A stretch of DNA of 16,551 bases from JAAYWY01 sp050945275 (lineage in GTDB: Bacteria > Bacillota > DTU030 > DUMP01). The DNA lies in contig JBMNSQ010000029.1 in assembly GCA_050945275.1 (NCBI GenBank), positions 1 to 16,551 of the forward strand, given 5' to 3'. The notes under the pieces are model-generated. The model ran no database searches, was not told where the DNA came from, and was given only the letters and a program-made list of their open reading frames with translations. Shown piece after piece: positions 8,813 through 16,442 of this stretch. Each line of letters opens with the position of its first letter. The stretch's first letter is position 1. Made by a program: the position numbers and the translations under genes.

Positions 8813-9760
8813 TCACCTAAAAACCTTCTTCCTCGGCGCCTTAAGCCCGGCTGCCATCTCCTCTAACCTTCTTAGTCGGTGGTTAACTCCAGACTTGCCT
8901 AAAGGGGGATCCAATTGCAGACCTAGCTCTTTGAGGGTCGCTTCCGGCTGTTCTAGGCGTAACCTGGCTACCTCCTGCAGGGGTCTTGGCAAAGTTTCCA
9001 AACCAACCTTAGCCACCAGTAAACGAATAGCGTCTAGCTGGCGGCAAGCCGCCTCCACCGTTTTGTTGAGATTTGCCGTTTCGCAGTTTACCAAGCGGTT
9101 TACTTGATTGCGCACCCCTTTAACCACGCGTACATTTTCGAACTCAAGACGGCTAGTCACAGCACCGATTAATGTAAGAAAGGCAGCAATCTCGTCGCCT
9201 TCCTTAAGGTATACAACTTGCCGACCCTTTCGCTCTACCCTCCGAGCTCGCAAATTAAACTTCATGAAGAGGCGAATTAAATGAGTAGCATGCCGCCGGC
9301 TCCCGGTTACCAATTCCAAGTGATAAGAACGAGCGGGATTGGTTACCGATCCGGCACCGAGAAAGAATCCGCGCAAATACGATCGGCGACAACATTCCTT
9401 TCGTGGCATAGTGGTGCCCACCGATTGTAGATCGCTCCGTAAAAAACCCAATTGAATTAAAAATTCTTTAAGACCGGGCTGCGTATCCACTCGGACACTG
9501 TATAAGTTGTGGATGTGTATGCGCCGCGGCTCGCGCGAAATCTTGACGCTAAGAGGCGACGCTTTCTTAAGTAGCAAGAAAGCACGTCTGGCCACTGAGG
9601 GGCTTTCGGTGGTTACAATTAACTGCAAACCCGATTGCTTAACTTCTAGCACCGCCCCAGCCCGTAAAAATCCTAATAATTCGGATCGCAGGCAACACGA
9701 ATTGCCCAGTTCCAACCGCGCTAATTCATCTTTAACTTTCACCGAAAAAGTCTTTTCCAT
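8813..9760 (-). CDS. whiA: DNA-binding protein WhiA
   Basis: Gram-positive DNA-binding protein linked to sporulation or division control (WhiA in Streptomyces, YvcL in Bacillus). The 315-residue protein has the family layout: an N-terminal WhiA domain (KVKDELARLELGNSCCLRSELLGF at the start), a middle LAGLIDADG homing-endonuclease-like fold (CCRRSYLRGFFLGAGSV), and a C-terminal helix-turn-helix (about 268-300, LKELGLQLDPPLGKSGVNHRLRRL). Such proteins lack nuclease activity. Start ATG is preceded by GGGAGG, 20 bases after yvcK. The order rapZ-yvcK-whiA is conserved across Firmicutes and Actinobacteria. In Bacillus the HPr-like crh follows whiA; here rpoN takes that place. Confidence 0.95.
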   Translation of the reverse strand: MEKTFSVKVKDELARLELGNSCCLRSELLGFLRAGAVLEVKQSGLQLIVTTESPSVARRAFLLLKKASPLSVKISREPRRIHIHNLYSVRVDTQPGLKEFLIQLGFLRSDLQSVGTTMPRKECCRRSYLRGFFLGAGSVTNPARSYHLELVTGSRRHATHLIRLFMKFNLRARRVERKGRQVVYLKEGDEIAAFLTLIGAVTSRLEFENVRVVKGVRNQVNRLVNCETANLNKTVEAACRQLDAIRLLVAKVGLETLPRPLQEVARLRLEQPEATLKELGLQLDPPLGKSGVNHRLRRLEEMAAGLKAPRKKVFR

Positions 9761-9780
9761 AAATTTTATCCTCCCGGCTC

Positions 9781-10755
9781 TTAAGACATCAGGTCAAGTA
9801 AGACTTTAGCTAGCTTTTTCGGGTTATGACGGGCCATATCATTGGTCGACAGCAACGACGCCTCTTTGATCCTTATACCAAATTGATAAAGCTCCTTCTT
9901 CGCCATCTTCACCGGCTTGGCCCCTTCTTCTTGGTATCGGACTAACGTACTCCCTACCGGGTACTCGTTGTTAACAACAGCCCAATCAACAATCTGTCGT
10001 CCACCGTGCTCTAATACTGCCCGCACATGGTCGGCCGCGGTATAATCATCGGTCTCACCTGGCTGAGTCATAACGTTGACCACATACACCTTAATGGCAG
10101 AACTTTTAGAAATAGCGGCCGATAATCCTTGAACTAGCAAGTTAGGTAGCACACTAGTATATAAACTTCCTGGGCCCAAAACGATTAGGTCCGCCTCGGC
10201 AATAGCCGTCAAGGCGTCAGGTACTGGTTGGCAATTGACTGGGTCAAGGCTAAGCCTGGTAATAGTTTGGCCCGGACAGACGATATTGGTCTCGCCCCGA
10301 GCCAAAGTACCGTCAGTATACTCGGCCACCAACGTAGCATTGGTTAAGGTAGCTGGCAATACTTGGCCCCGCACCTTTAGTACACGGCTCGTTTCCTTAA
10401 TAGCTTGCAAAAAATCCCCTACAACTTCGCACATGGTGGCCAAGAACAAGTTGCCGAAGTTATGTCCGGTCAAACCGTTGCCGCTTGTAAACCGATATTG
10501 AAACAGTTTTTCCATAAGTGGTTCGGTATCGGCTAAGGCCACAAGGCAGTTTCTGATATCGCCCGGCGGCAACATCCCTAATTCAAACCGTAATCGGCCG
10601 GAACTACCGCCGGTATCGGTGACGGTAACAATAGCGGTAATATTATCTGTATATTTCTTTAACCCTCGGAGCAAAGTGGCCAAGCCCGTTCCTCCGCCTA
10701 AAGCCACAACTTTTGGTCCGTGAGGATATCGAGTCGGCTTAGTTCCTGTTATCAT
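9781..10755 (-). CDS. yvcK: YvcK/CofD-like protein (gluconeogenesis factor family)
   Basis: Cytoplasmic UDP-sugar-binding protein of the CofD-like family, needed in Bacillus for growth on gluconeogenic carbon sources and for normal cell shape. 324 residues. Glycine-rich GGGTGLATLLRGLK at 20-33, DTGGSSGRLR at 47-56, GMLPPGDIRNCL at 60-71, and the central LGPGSLYTSVLPNLL segment typify the family. Its ATG overlaps the rapZ stop by four bases (ATGA), implying translational coupling. Nearby glycolytic genes suggest, but do not show, a link to carbon flux. Confidence 0.94.
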   Translation of the reverse strand: MITGTKPTRYPHGPKVVALGGGTGLATLLRGLKKYTDNITAIVTVTDTGGSSGRLRFELGMLPPGDIRNCLVALADTEPLMEKLFQYRFTSGNGLTGHNFGNLFLATMCEVVGDFLQAIKETSRVLKVRGQVLPATLTNATLVAEYTDGTLARGETNIVCPGQTITRLSLDPVNCQPVPDALTAIAEADLIVLGPGSLYTSVLPNLLVQGLSAAISKSSAIKVYVVNVMTQPGETDDYTAADHVRAVLEHGGRQIVDWAVVNNEYPVGSTLVRYQEEGAKPVKMAKKELYQFGIRIKEASLLSTNDMARHNPKKLAKVLLDLMS

Positions 10756-11615
10756 AGGGCCACTTCCTTTTTTATATCCCGGTGTTGGATAAAAATACGA
10801 TGTTCCTTAGCACTAAGTAGTCTACCTAACTCCTCCGCAATGGCTACCGAGCGATGGCAGCCACCGGTACAACCAATGCCGATTACTAAACTGGTTTTCC
10901 CTTCTTTGATAAAATAAGGAATTAAAAACTCAATCAAATCCCGTACCTTAGACACAAATTCTTTCGCCTCCGGCCAGTTTAGAACGTAATCGCGGACAGC
11001 CTTATCTTGACCTGTACCGTCTTTTAATTCTTCTACATAAAAAGGGTTTGGTAAAAAACGAACGTCCAGTATCATATCGGCATCGAGGGGTAAACCCCGT
11101 TTGAAACCGAAACTTACCAAGGTAGTAAGTAACCGTTCTAAATCTTCTTCCTCAGAAAATAATAGCCGAATTTCTTCCTTTAGTTGGGCCGGAGTCATAT
11201 TGGTGGTATCAATCACATAAGTAGCCCGGCTTTGTAACTCTTTCATTCGCTGGCGTTCGGCCGTAATGCCGTCACCAACCCGTCCTTCCTTCGCTAACGG
11301 ATGGCGGCGACGGGTTTCTTTGTAGCGACGAATTAAAGTTTCGTCGGAGGCTTCAAGAAAAATAACGCGGTATTTAAGCCCCATTTTCTCTAAACCATTT
11401 AGACGTTCCAAGATGTGCTCAAAAAATCCCCCGCCCCTAATATCTATGCCTAGAGCCACTTTATTAACTTTCCCCTGCAAACAAAGCTCGGCAAACTTCG
11501 GCAACAGGTCGGGAGGAAGGTTGTCAACACAAAAGTAGCCCATATCCTCCAATACCCGTACCGCTGTAGATTTACCAGCACCGGACAGCCCACTTACAAT
11601 AACAAATGCTTGCAT
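10752..11615 (-). CDS. rapZ: RapZ/YvcJ nucleotide-binding protein
   Basis: P-loop NTP-binding protein; the E. coli homologue RapZ is an RNase adaptor controlling GlmZ/GlmS, and B. subtilis YvcJ hydrolyses GTP. 287 residues, usual length. Walker A GLSGAGKST at 9-17, VDNLPP at 30-35, GIDIRGG at 56-62, and the conserved C-terminal GIGCTGGCHRSV at 246-257 with HRD at 278-280. AGGAG for this start overlaps the stop codon of the upstream HAD gene, 11 bases away, and its own stop overlaps yvcK, so it is locked in an operon with both. The RNA-related role in Firmicutes is not established. Confidence 0.94.
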   Translation of the reverse strand: MQAFVIVSGLSGAGKSTAVRVLEDMGYFCVDNLPPDLLPKFAELCLQGKVNKVALGIDIRGGGFFEHILERLNGLEKMGLKYRVIFLEASDETLIRRYKETRRRHPLAKEGRVGDGITAERQRMKELQSRATYVIDTTNMTPAQLKEEIRLLFSEEEDLERLLTTLVSFGFKRGLPLDADMILDVRFLPNPFYVEELKDGTGQDKAVRDYVLNWPEAKEFVSKVRDLIEFLIPYFIKEGKTSLVIGIGCTGGCHRSVAIAEELGRLLSAKEHRIFIQHRDIKKEVAL

Positions 11616-11626
11616 TTGTCCAACTC

Positions 11627-12427
11627 CTATGCCCCCGATAGTATAAACTCTTCGATTACCTGAGCCACCCCATCTTCCGAATTTCGGCCGGTGACATAGT
11701 CCGCTTGGGCACGAACCGCAGCGGGGGCGTTAGCCATAGCTACCCCCAGCCCAACGAACTTTATCATTTCCAAGTCATTATAATTGTCACCAATAGCGAT
11801 AACCTCACTGGGCGTAATCTGAAACTGATGCAACAAGTATTCTAAACCACTTTGTTTAGAAACGTTAGGATGTATTATTTCTATAAACTCAGGATGAGAG
11901 CTGGTCACATGAGCCAGCCCTGCCAATTCCTTTTCCAGAAAATCTCGCGCCGGAACAATTTTCTTTTCTTCCCCTAACAGGAGCACCTTATTAGGCTCTG
12001 CTGTTAGCACCTGCTCAAGCGCCGGTACCATTTTGGGCGTAGTTGCACTGGAGACACGATAGCGCTCCGTCCAAATATCGTCCCGATCCACATACAACTG
12101 GTCATTAATAAATAAATTAACATGAATGTCATATTCATTGGCTATCTCTAGCGCCTTACGAGCGGCCGGTAATGGTAACGGCAGATCCCGGTACACCCGC
12201 CCGGCCGTGTCTTTAACCAATGCACCGTTATAAGTTACAAGCGGCACTACCATCTCTAGCTCCCTTGCAAAGCGCAAAGCCGACGAATACATACGCCCAG
12301 TGGATAAGGTAACTATCACCTGGCGCTGTCGAGCGGCCCAAATAGCTGCCCGATTGCGCTCGGAAATGCTATTATCATCATTAAGTAATGTCCCATCAAG
12401 ATCCAAAGCCAGTAACCGGTAAGGCAC
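11627..12427 (-). CDS. Cof-type HAD-superfamily hydrolase
   Basis: Predicted cytoplasmic phosphatase of the Cof/YidA group, typically acting on sugar phosphates or flavin nucleotides; the substrate cannot be told from sequence. 266 residues from the chosen start. Motif I is LDLDGTLL with Asp9 and Asp11, motif II LSTGR near 41-45, and motif IV GDNYND at 213-218. In-frame upstream candidates are ATG at 12433 and TTG at 12448. GTG at 12427 is favoured because GAGGAG at 12436-12441 is eight bases before it, while the ATG is only two bases from the SD, and MPYRLLALDLDGT is a normal family N-terminus. Tandem SD-bearing repeats lie about 40-90 bases upstream. It heads the HAD-rapZ-yvcK-whiA group. 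Confidence 0.9.
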   Translation of the reverse strand: MPYRLLALDLDGTLLNDDNSISERNRAAIWAARQRQVIVTLSTGRMYSSALRFARELEMVVPLVTYNGALVKDTAGRVYRDLPLPLPAARKALEIANEYDIHVNLFINDQLYVDRDDIWTERYRVSSATTPKMVPALEQVLTAEPNKVLLLGEEKKIVPARDFLEKELAGLAHVTSSHPEFIEIIHPNVSKQSGLEYLLHQFQITPSEVIAIGDNYNDLEMIKFVGLGVAMANAPAAVRAQADYVTGRNSEDGVAQVIEEFILSGA

Positions 12428-12435
12428 TGCCATCG

Positions 12436-12441
12436 CTCCTC
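12436..12441 (-). promoter_or_regulatory. Ribosome binding site of the HAD hydrolase
   Basis: GAGGAG, eight bases before GTG at 12427 but only two before the in-frame ATG at 12433. The spacing decides for the GTG. Confidence 0.65.
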
Positions 12442-12468
12442 GCCACAATTTCTTCTTATTCCTCTTCT

Positions 12469-12515
12469 GCTCCTGTTTTTCAACGCTCCTGTTTTACAAG
12501 CTCCTGTTTTACAAC
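12469..12515 (-). repeat. Three tandem 15-16 bp repeats with SD-like cores
   Basis: Three head-to-tail copies (12469-12484, 12485-12499, 12500-12515). On the minus strand each reads close to GTTGTAAAACAGGAGC; one copy lacks the first G and one has an A for the T. Each contains ACAGGAGC with an AGGAG core. They lie in the spacer between the NlpC/P60 gene and the HAD hydrolase. The role is unknown; replication slippage or a translation-related element are both possible. Confidence 0.75.
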
Positions 12516-12549
12516 TTTGAAGATTTACTTCGCCTTAAGCTACTTCAAA
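12516..12549 (-). other. Inverted repeat after the NlpC/P60 gene
   Basis: TTTGAAG and CTTCAAA arms (12516-12522 and 12543-12549) with a 20-nt loop, a short distance after the NlpC/P60 stop. No U-run follows, and the stem is AT-rich and weak. It may be a remnant terminator or chance. Confidence 0.3.
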
Positions 12550-12561
12550 TCCTGCTCAGAT

Positions 12562-13347
12562 TTAGCAGCGGCGCCAACCGAGGAAGCGCTCTTTATAAAA
12601 AGGACTGTTAAGCGATGTTACTACCACACCCCCTAAGCGGCTAGAAGCATGGACAAACCGATCCGGGCCCAAGCACAGACCTACATGAGATGCAAGGCCC
12701 GTCTCCTCAGTGGAGAAAAATGCCAGATCCCCTAAAGACGGTGGCCCATTTACCAGGCGGCAATAGTCATATTGCTGGTCGGCATCACGGGGCAGCAGTA
12801 AACCAGCGCTGCGATAAACTATGTGTATCAGGCCCGAACAGTCGATGCCCAGACAAGTCATACCGCCCCATAAATATGGTGTTCCCAAAAGCAGCATGGC
12901 ATAATCTAGGGTTGCCCCGGCCAATTGTGCCCTGGCTGAAGGTTCGGATCTTGTGGTCGAAAACGCTAAAGAATCAGCAGTAATTTGCCCTTCCCTACCA
13001 TCGGGCAAAAGCACCACCACATAGCCGGCTCGCTCTTCCTTTATCACTAGACGTGTCCCTAAAAATACCTCCACCTTTTTTAATGGAGAAGGGTCGCCTT
13101 CTAAATTTATCTCGGCTTTAGCTTTAATCACCGTCGCTAATTCATTACTTGTAACCGAAAGTGGTACTAAATCCGCTCGCTTTAGATACCCCAGATACCC
13201 ATCTGGCACTTGCCCTTGGACAAAGGAGTTTTTTTCATAAACCCCTAGCACCGCATCACCCAGCAGCGCCTGGGTAAGTCTTTCTGTCTCCCTTGTGCTA
13301 TCCCAGACATCAGTTACCGGTACATTAACTATGTAATTAACAGCCAT
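12562..13347 (-). CDS. NlpC/P60-family cysteine peptidase, YkfC-like
   Basis: Probable gamma-D-glutamyl-L-diamino acid endopeptidase acting on peptidoglycan peptides. 261 residues. The N-terminal half has SH3b-like features (ALLGDAVLGVYEKN near 27-40, then a second segment to about 130). The C-terminal NlpC/P60 domain has Cys170 in GIDCSGL, His221 in ASHVGL, and His233 in FVHAS as the likely catalytic triad. PYLWGG before the cysteine is typical. There is no signal peptide or membrane segment, so it should act in the cytoplasm, consistent with muropeptide recycling as in B. subtilis YkfC. Start ATG follows GAGGGG. It stands alone between the trpP terminator and the repeat-bearing spacer. Exact substrate is inferred. 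Confidence 0.9.
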   Translation of the reverse strand: MAVNYIVNVPVTDVWDSTRETERLTQALLGDAVLGVYEKNSFVQGQVPDGYLGYLKRADLVPLSVTSNELATVIKAKAEINLEGDPSPLKKVEVFLGTRLVIKEERAGYVVVLLPDGREGQITADSLAFSTTRSEPSARAQLAGATLDYAMLLLGTPYLWGGMTCLGIDCSGLIHIVYRSAGLLLPRDADQQYDYCRLVNGPPSLGDLAFFSTEETGLASHVGLCLGPDRFVHASSRLGGVVVTSLNSPFYKERFLGWRRC

Positions 13348-13410
13348 GCAATCATTCCCCTCATGGTTTTCCTTCTCATAATATGCGCTAAGAGGGAAAG
13401 ATAACTCCCC

Positions 13411-13445
13411 AACAAATTAATAGGCGCTGCTTTGTACGCAGCGCC
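13411..13445 (-). terminator. Probable terminator after trpP
   Basis: Perfect 8-bp GC-rich stem GGCGCTGC/GCAGCGCC with a 7-nt loop (13423-13445) about 15 bases after the trpP stop. It is followed on the minus strand by TATTAATTTGTT, a broken T-rich tract. It is a moderate intrinsic terminator separating trpP from the NlpC/P60 gene. Confidence 0.65.
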
Positions 13446-13460
13446 CGGTTGTGTTGCACC

Positions 13461-14006
13461 TTAATTAGCCTTAGCGACCGCTTCCGATCTCTTGACAGGA
13501 ATCAAACCTATCGAGCGAGCCGGCCTGAGCGTAATGCCATAGATGGCCGGCGTTAGAACAGCGTTAATAGCCGCTGTGGGAAGCACCACGCCAATAAACA
13601 AAGCCTTAAACGATACCGGTAGTCCCATAATCAGCTGAGCGCTACCTAAAAAGACTGTGCCGCTAACTATCGTTCCCACAAAACCTACTATAACCGCTAA
13701 CACGTGGTCCTTAATGCGTTCTTGCAGCAGTCGAATTATCCCCATGGCAACTGCCGCTGTGAGGAATTTATCAATTATATTTGGTAGCTGCCCACCAGGC
13801 ATACTGGTGGTAAGCGCCGCTAGGACGCCAGCAGCCAAACCCGCTGGTATCACCAGCCGCCTATTTCGAAGTAGCAACAGGACCACGAATAGCATGGTGA
13901 TGAGAAAATCCGGTTTCATCCCCGCCAGAAGACCAACGGTAATTTGATGAAGTACCAACCCAATGGCCAGAAGTAAAGCTGTAAGAGCAAGTTCTTTCGT
14001 TTTCAA
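13461..14006 (-). CDS. trpP: Tryptophan transporter TrpP
   Basis: Membrane protein for tryptophan uptake, homologous to B. subtilis TrpP (YhaG). 181 residues with about five to six hydrophobic segments and positively charged ends. The segment ALTTSMPGGQLPNIIDK (64-80), GMKPDFL (29-35) and the GTIVSGTVFLGSAQLIMGLP region match my memory of TrpP closely. The N-terminal MKTKEL is also shared. The start is TTG with AAAGGAG at 14017-14023, ten bases upstream. A T-box leader with a Trp specifier precedes it, independently supporting tryptophan as substrate. A hairpin follows the gene. Whether it needs an energy-coupling ECF module is not clear from the sequence. Confidence 0.92.
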   Translation of the reverse strand: MKTKELALTALLLAIGLVLHQITVGLLAGMKPDFLITMLFVVLLLLRNRRLVIPAGLAAGVLAALTTSMPGGQLPNIIDKFLTAAVAMGIIRLLQERIKDHVLAVIVGFVGTIVSGTVFLGSAQLIMGLPVSFKALFIGVVLPTAAINAVLTPAIYGITLRPARSIGLIPVKRSEAVAKAN

Positions 14007-14102
14007 ACCGTTTCCACTCCTTTAGATCAAACAGTAGATAAATGCATTTTAATAAAGGTAAATCCTTTCACGTCACTCTTATCAGCTCCTTTCCGGCAAT
14101 AC

Positions 14103-14143
14103 AAAAAACCTCTCGTTTCCCTGATGAAGGGACGAGAGGTTTT
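14103..14143 (-). terminator. T-box leader intrinsic terminator
   Basis: Stem CCTCTCGT/ACGAGAGG, extendable by the flanking A-rich and T-rich runs, with a 15-nt loop, followed by six Ts on the minus strand. It immediately follows the T-box sequence, so the competing antiterminator would use its 5' side. Confidence 0.92.
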
Positions 14144-14395
14144 ACTCGCGGTGCCACCCAAATTGAGCCTACCGGCTCCACTTACAGGTACAAGGTTACA
14201 TATGTATACCCAATACCCTGTCCCGTTAACGGAGGACAACCGGCAGCCACTACTTCCTTACGGTTTCGATCTGCTTCTCCCCGGGTCCATTCAGCCTGCA
14301 ACTACGTTGCCAGGTTCCCACCTGCCCCGGCTCTCTAGAAACGTTTCTGCCGCTTACTCTTCCCAATCATAGAAGTTGGCTTAGTTAATTCATTG
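14103..14395 (-). promoter_or_regulatory. T-box riboswitch specific for tRNA-Trp, controlling trpP
   Basis: The leader fills most of the space between the aldo/keto reductase and trpP. On the minus strand I see AGTA (14355-14358) of the specifier-loop S-turn, AGAGAG (14331-14336) of the apical AG-bulge, and the specifier context GAA-TGG-A with TGG at 14287-14289. The lower stem CTTCT/AGAAG and GGG/CCC with intervening kink-turn-like sequence supports the register. The canonical T-box GGGTGGCACCGCG lies at about 14147-14159, followed by the terminator. UGG is the Trp codon. The bulge UGGC (14153-14156) would pair with a GCCA acceptor end, the G discriminator of tRNA-Trp. Uncharged tRNA-Trp should therefore permit read-through into trpP. 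Confidence 0.93.
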
Positions 14396-14401
14396 CTAGT
14401 A

Positions 14402-14430
14402 ACATTAACACATACTACAACCTCTGTCAA
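14402..14430 (-). promoter_or_regulatory. Sigma-A-type promoter of the T-box leader
   Basis: Perfect -35 TTGACA (14425-14430), a 17-base spacer, and -10 TAATGT (14402-14407) preceded by TGT, an extended -10 element. Expected start is near 14395, just before the T-box stem I. It lies about 30 bases after the aldo/keto reductase stop. Confidence 0.7.
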
Positions 14431-14461
14431 GCCATTCGAGGCGGTCGTCTGTGTCAAGAGT

Positions 14462-15472
14462 TTAGCTGCCAAAGTGTTCTGCCGCTTCTTTTAGCATCTC
14501 TCGGATAGGCAAGTTATAAGGGCAACGGCTCTCGCAGATCCCGCACTCGGCGCAGGCACTTGCTTTAACCGCCATTTCTGCGTAACGCTCAGTCGCCCAT
14601 TCTTTGAGGCCATACCGGGTCCAATAACCATCAAAGGTAAATACCAGCGGAATCCGGATGCCTTCTGGACAAGGTAGGCAATATTCACAGCGGCGACAAA
14701 AGCGGCTTCCTAGCCGGCTAATCTCTATCTGCAGGGATTTTCTTTCTTTGTCGGTTAAAGGTATGAGCTCCTGGCCCAGTTTAGCATTGGCCTTAACCTG
14801 TTCCACTGAATCCATACCCGGGATAATAGTTGATACGTTGTAGTCGTTAAAAAACCTAAGTGCTAATTCGGCTGAAGCCAAGGCCCCGCCCGCTAGCGGC
14901 TTCATAACAATTACGCCTATGTCCAATTTCTCGGCCAGCGGCAATAAGGTTGTTGCTGCTTCTTGTTCTACCGCATTAAAAGGAAACTGCACCGTCTCAA
15001 ATTCACCGGTGCTGACGGCAGATACCAGAACATCCAGAACATGGCCGGTAATGCCCACATGTTTTACTTTCCCGGCAGCCTGCGCTTCACGTAAAGCTGC
15101 CAGCGCTCCATCAGGCGCTAAAACTTTAGCTAATTCCTCTTTAGTGCGAACGTTGTGAAGCTGGTAAAGATCGATATACTTTAGTTGAAGGTTTTTCAAA
15201 CTAATGTCAATATCAGCCATCATACCATCTTTTGTCCGCGCCATGGATTTAGTAGCCACAATGACTTCCTCGTGTCTTGGCCCGAGCACTAGGCCAAACT
15301 TATCTTCACTATCGCTGTAGCCACGAGCTGTGTCAAAAAAGTTTATACCCGTACTAATGGCTACTTCCAGCACAGTAACCGCTTCTTCTTTATCGATACG
15401 CTGGATGGGTATACCCCCCATCCCTATAACCGATACCTCAAGTTCAGTACGTCCAAGACGCCTTTTTTCCAT
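14462..15472 (-). CDS. Aldo/keto reductase with C-terminal two-[4Fe-4S] domain
   Basis: Cytoplasmic NAD(P)H-linked oxidoreductase fused to a ferredoxin-like domain; substrate unknown. 336 residues. The N-terminal AKR barrel has the tetrad Asp47 and Tyr52 (FFDTARGYSDSE), Lys75 (VATKS) and His106 (LYQLHN). The C-terminal part carries Cys259, 262, 265, 268 (CxxCxxCxxCP) and Cys307, 310, 313, 317 (CxxCxxCxxxCP), enough for two [4Fe-4S] clusters. Such proteins are common in anaerobic Firmicutes and Thermotogae. Start ATG is preceded by AAGGAGGG. It lies 130 bases after folD and directly before the trpP leader promoter; no terminator is visible after it. Physiological role is not predictable from this context. 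Confidence 0.9.
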   Translation of the reverse strand: MEKRRLGRTELEVSVIGMGGIPIQRIDKEEAVTVLEVAISTGINFFDTARGYSDSEDKFGLVLGPRHEEVIVATKSMARTKDGMMADIDISLKNLQLKYIDLYQLHNVRTKEELAKVLAPDGALAALREAQAAGKVKHVGITGHVLDVLVSAVSTGEFETVQFPFNAVEQEAATTLLPLAEKLDIGVIVMKPLAGGALASAELALRFFNDYNVSTIIPGMDSVEQVKANAKLGQELIPLTDKERKSLQIEISRLGSRFCRRCEYCLPCPEGIRIPLVFTFDGYWTRYGLKEWATERYAEMAVKASACAECGICESRCPYNLPIREMLKEAAEHFGS

Positions 15473-15602
15473 GAAACGCCCTCCTTAAGTGACTAACAAC
15501 CCTGCTTTTGTGCCTACCCGACTTATCCTCTCTACTCCCACTCAAAGGTTTTTCGCCACTTAGGTATTGAAGCCCTGCTTTATAACAAGGAAGGGGCAGC
15601 CG

Positions 15603-16442
15603 TTATACAGCCGCCGCCTCCAATGTATTTTGCAACAACATAGCGATGGTTAGCGGTCCCACACCGCCAGGTACCGGGGTAATATATGAAGCTACTTCTT
15701 TTACCACTTCGAAATCTACGTCACCCACCAGGGCTTCCCCCTGGCGATTGATACCCACATCTACCACTACCGCCCCGGGTTTAACCATATCAGCGGTGAT
15801 AAGGCGGGGTCTTCCTACTGCCGCCACTAACACATCGGCGCTCTTGGTAAAGTCTTTAAGCTCAGCCGTCTTACTGTGGCAGACGGTCACGGTGGCATCA
15901 CAAGCCAAAAGCAGATGAGCCATGGGTTTGCCTACAATATTGCTCCGTCCTATTACTACAGCATGTTTACCCGCCAGGGAGATATTGTAAGCGGCCAATA
16001 GGTGCATAATACCCCGCGGGGTGCAAGGCACAAAGGTTTTCAAGCCAGCTACGAGTTTGCCTGAACTAAAGGGGTGAAACCCATCCACGTCTTTGGCCGG
16101 ATCGATGGCTTGAAGGGCTATGTTGGAATCTAGCTGGCGTGGCAGCGGCAGTTGGACCAGTATGCCATGGACGGCAGGATCGGCATTTAACTGTCCAATT
16201 AAGTCGATGAGTTCTTCTTCTTTGGTGCTTGCAGGCAAGCGATGTATGAAGGAATTCATACCCACTGCCAGGCAGGCTCTTTCTTTACTACGGACATAAA
16301 CTTGGGACGCAGGATCGTCTCCCACCAGCACTACGGCCAAGCCGGGTATAATGCCTGTTGTTTTGAGTTGTTCAATCTCTTTGGCTATGTTAACCCTGAC
16401 ATCTGTCGCCACTTTTTTGCCGTCAAGGATTAGCGCTGGCAC
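15603..16442 (-). CDS. folD: Bifunctional methylenetetrahydrofolate dehydrogenase/cyclohydrolase FolD
   Basis: Oxidises 5,10-methylene-THF to methenyl-THF (usually NADP-linked) and hydrolyses it to 10-formyl-THF, feeding purine and formyl-Met synthesis and, in acetogens, the methyl branch of the Wood-Ljungdahl pathway. 279 residues, full length. Tyr49 and Lys53 in YVRSKERAC form the active-site Yxxx[25 protein letters not shown], the cofactor loop [11 protein letters not shown] and the C-terminal [16 protein letters not shown] are all present. The start is GTG with AGGGAGG about ten bases upstream. No acetogenesis genes are in view, so a role beyond housekeeping is open. The 109 bases upstream show no promoter I would defend. 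Confidence 0.97.
   Translation of the reverse strand: MPALILDGKKVATDVRVNIAKEIEQLKTTGIIPGLAVVLVGDDPASQVYVRSKERACLAVGMNSFIHRLPASTKEEELIDLIGQLNADPAVHGILVQLPLPRQLDSNIALQAIDPAKDVDGFHPFSSGKLVAGLKTFVPCTPRGIMHLLAAYNISLAGKHAVVIGRSNIVGKPMAHLLLACDATVTVCHSKTAELKDFTKSADVLVAAVGRPRLITADMVKPGAVVVDVGINRQGEALVGDVDFEVVKEVASYITPVPGGVGPLTIAMLLQNTLEAAAV

Noticed and set aside
12469..12515. CRISPR-like array
   Set aside because: The repeats are directly adjacent with no spacers, only 15-16 bp long, and there are no cas genes.
13348..13410. TATTAT as a -10 element for the NlpC/P60 gene
   Set aside because: No recognisable -35 element at 16-18 bases spacing; kept only as a possibility.
14027..14071. Short GTG-started frame of 14 codons between the T-box terminator and trpP, with an upstream GGAAAGGAG
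   Set aside because: The SD is too far from the GTG, the peptide has no Trp codons or recognisable pattern, and trpP has its own good SD.
14027..14338. Open frames of 70-98 codons on both strands within the T-box region
   Set aside because: They overlap the structured riboswitch and its terminator and encode no recognisable protein.
14452..14457. A second TTGACA upstream of the T-box promoter
   Set aside because: No acceptable -10 lies 16-18 bases downstream; the second TTGACA at 14425-14430 has a proper 17-base spacing to its -10.
15473..15602. Possible sigma-54 promoter (TGGC followed by TTTG) between folD and the aldo/keto reductase
   Set aside because: The required GC at the -12 position is missing and the spacing is off. 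The same search in the other intergenic gaps found nothing better.
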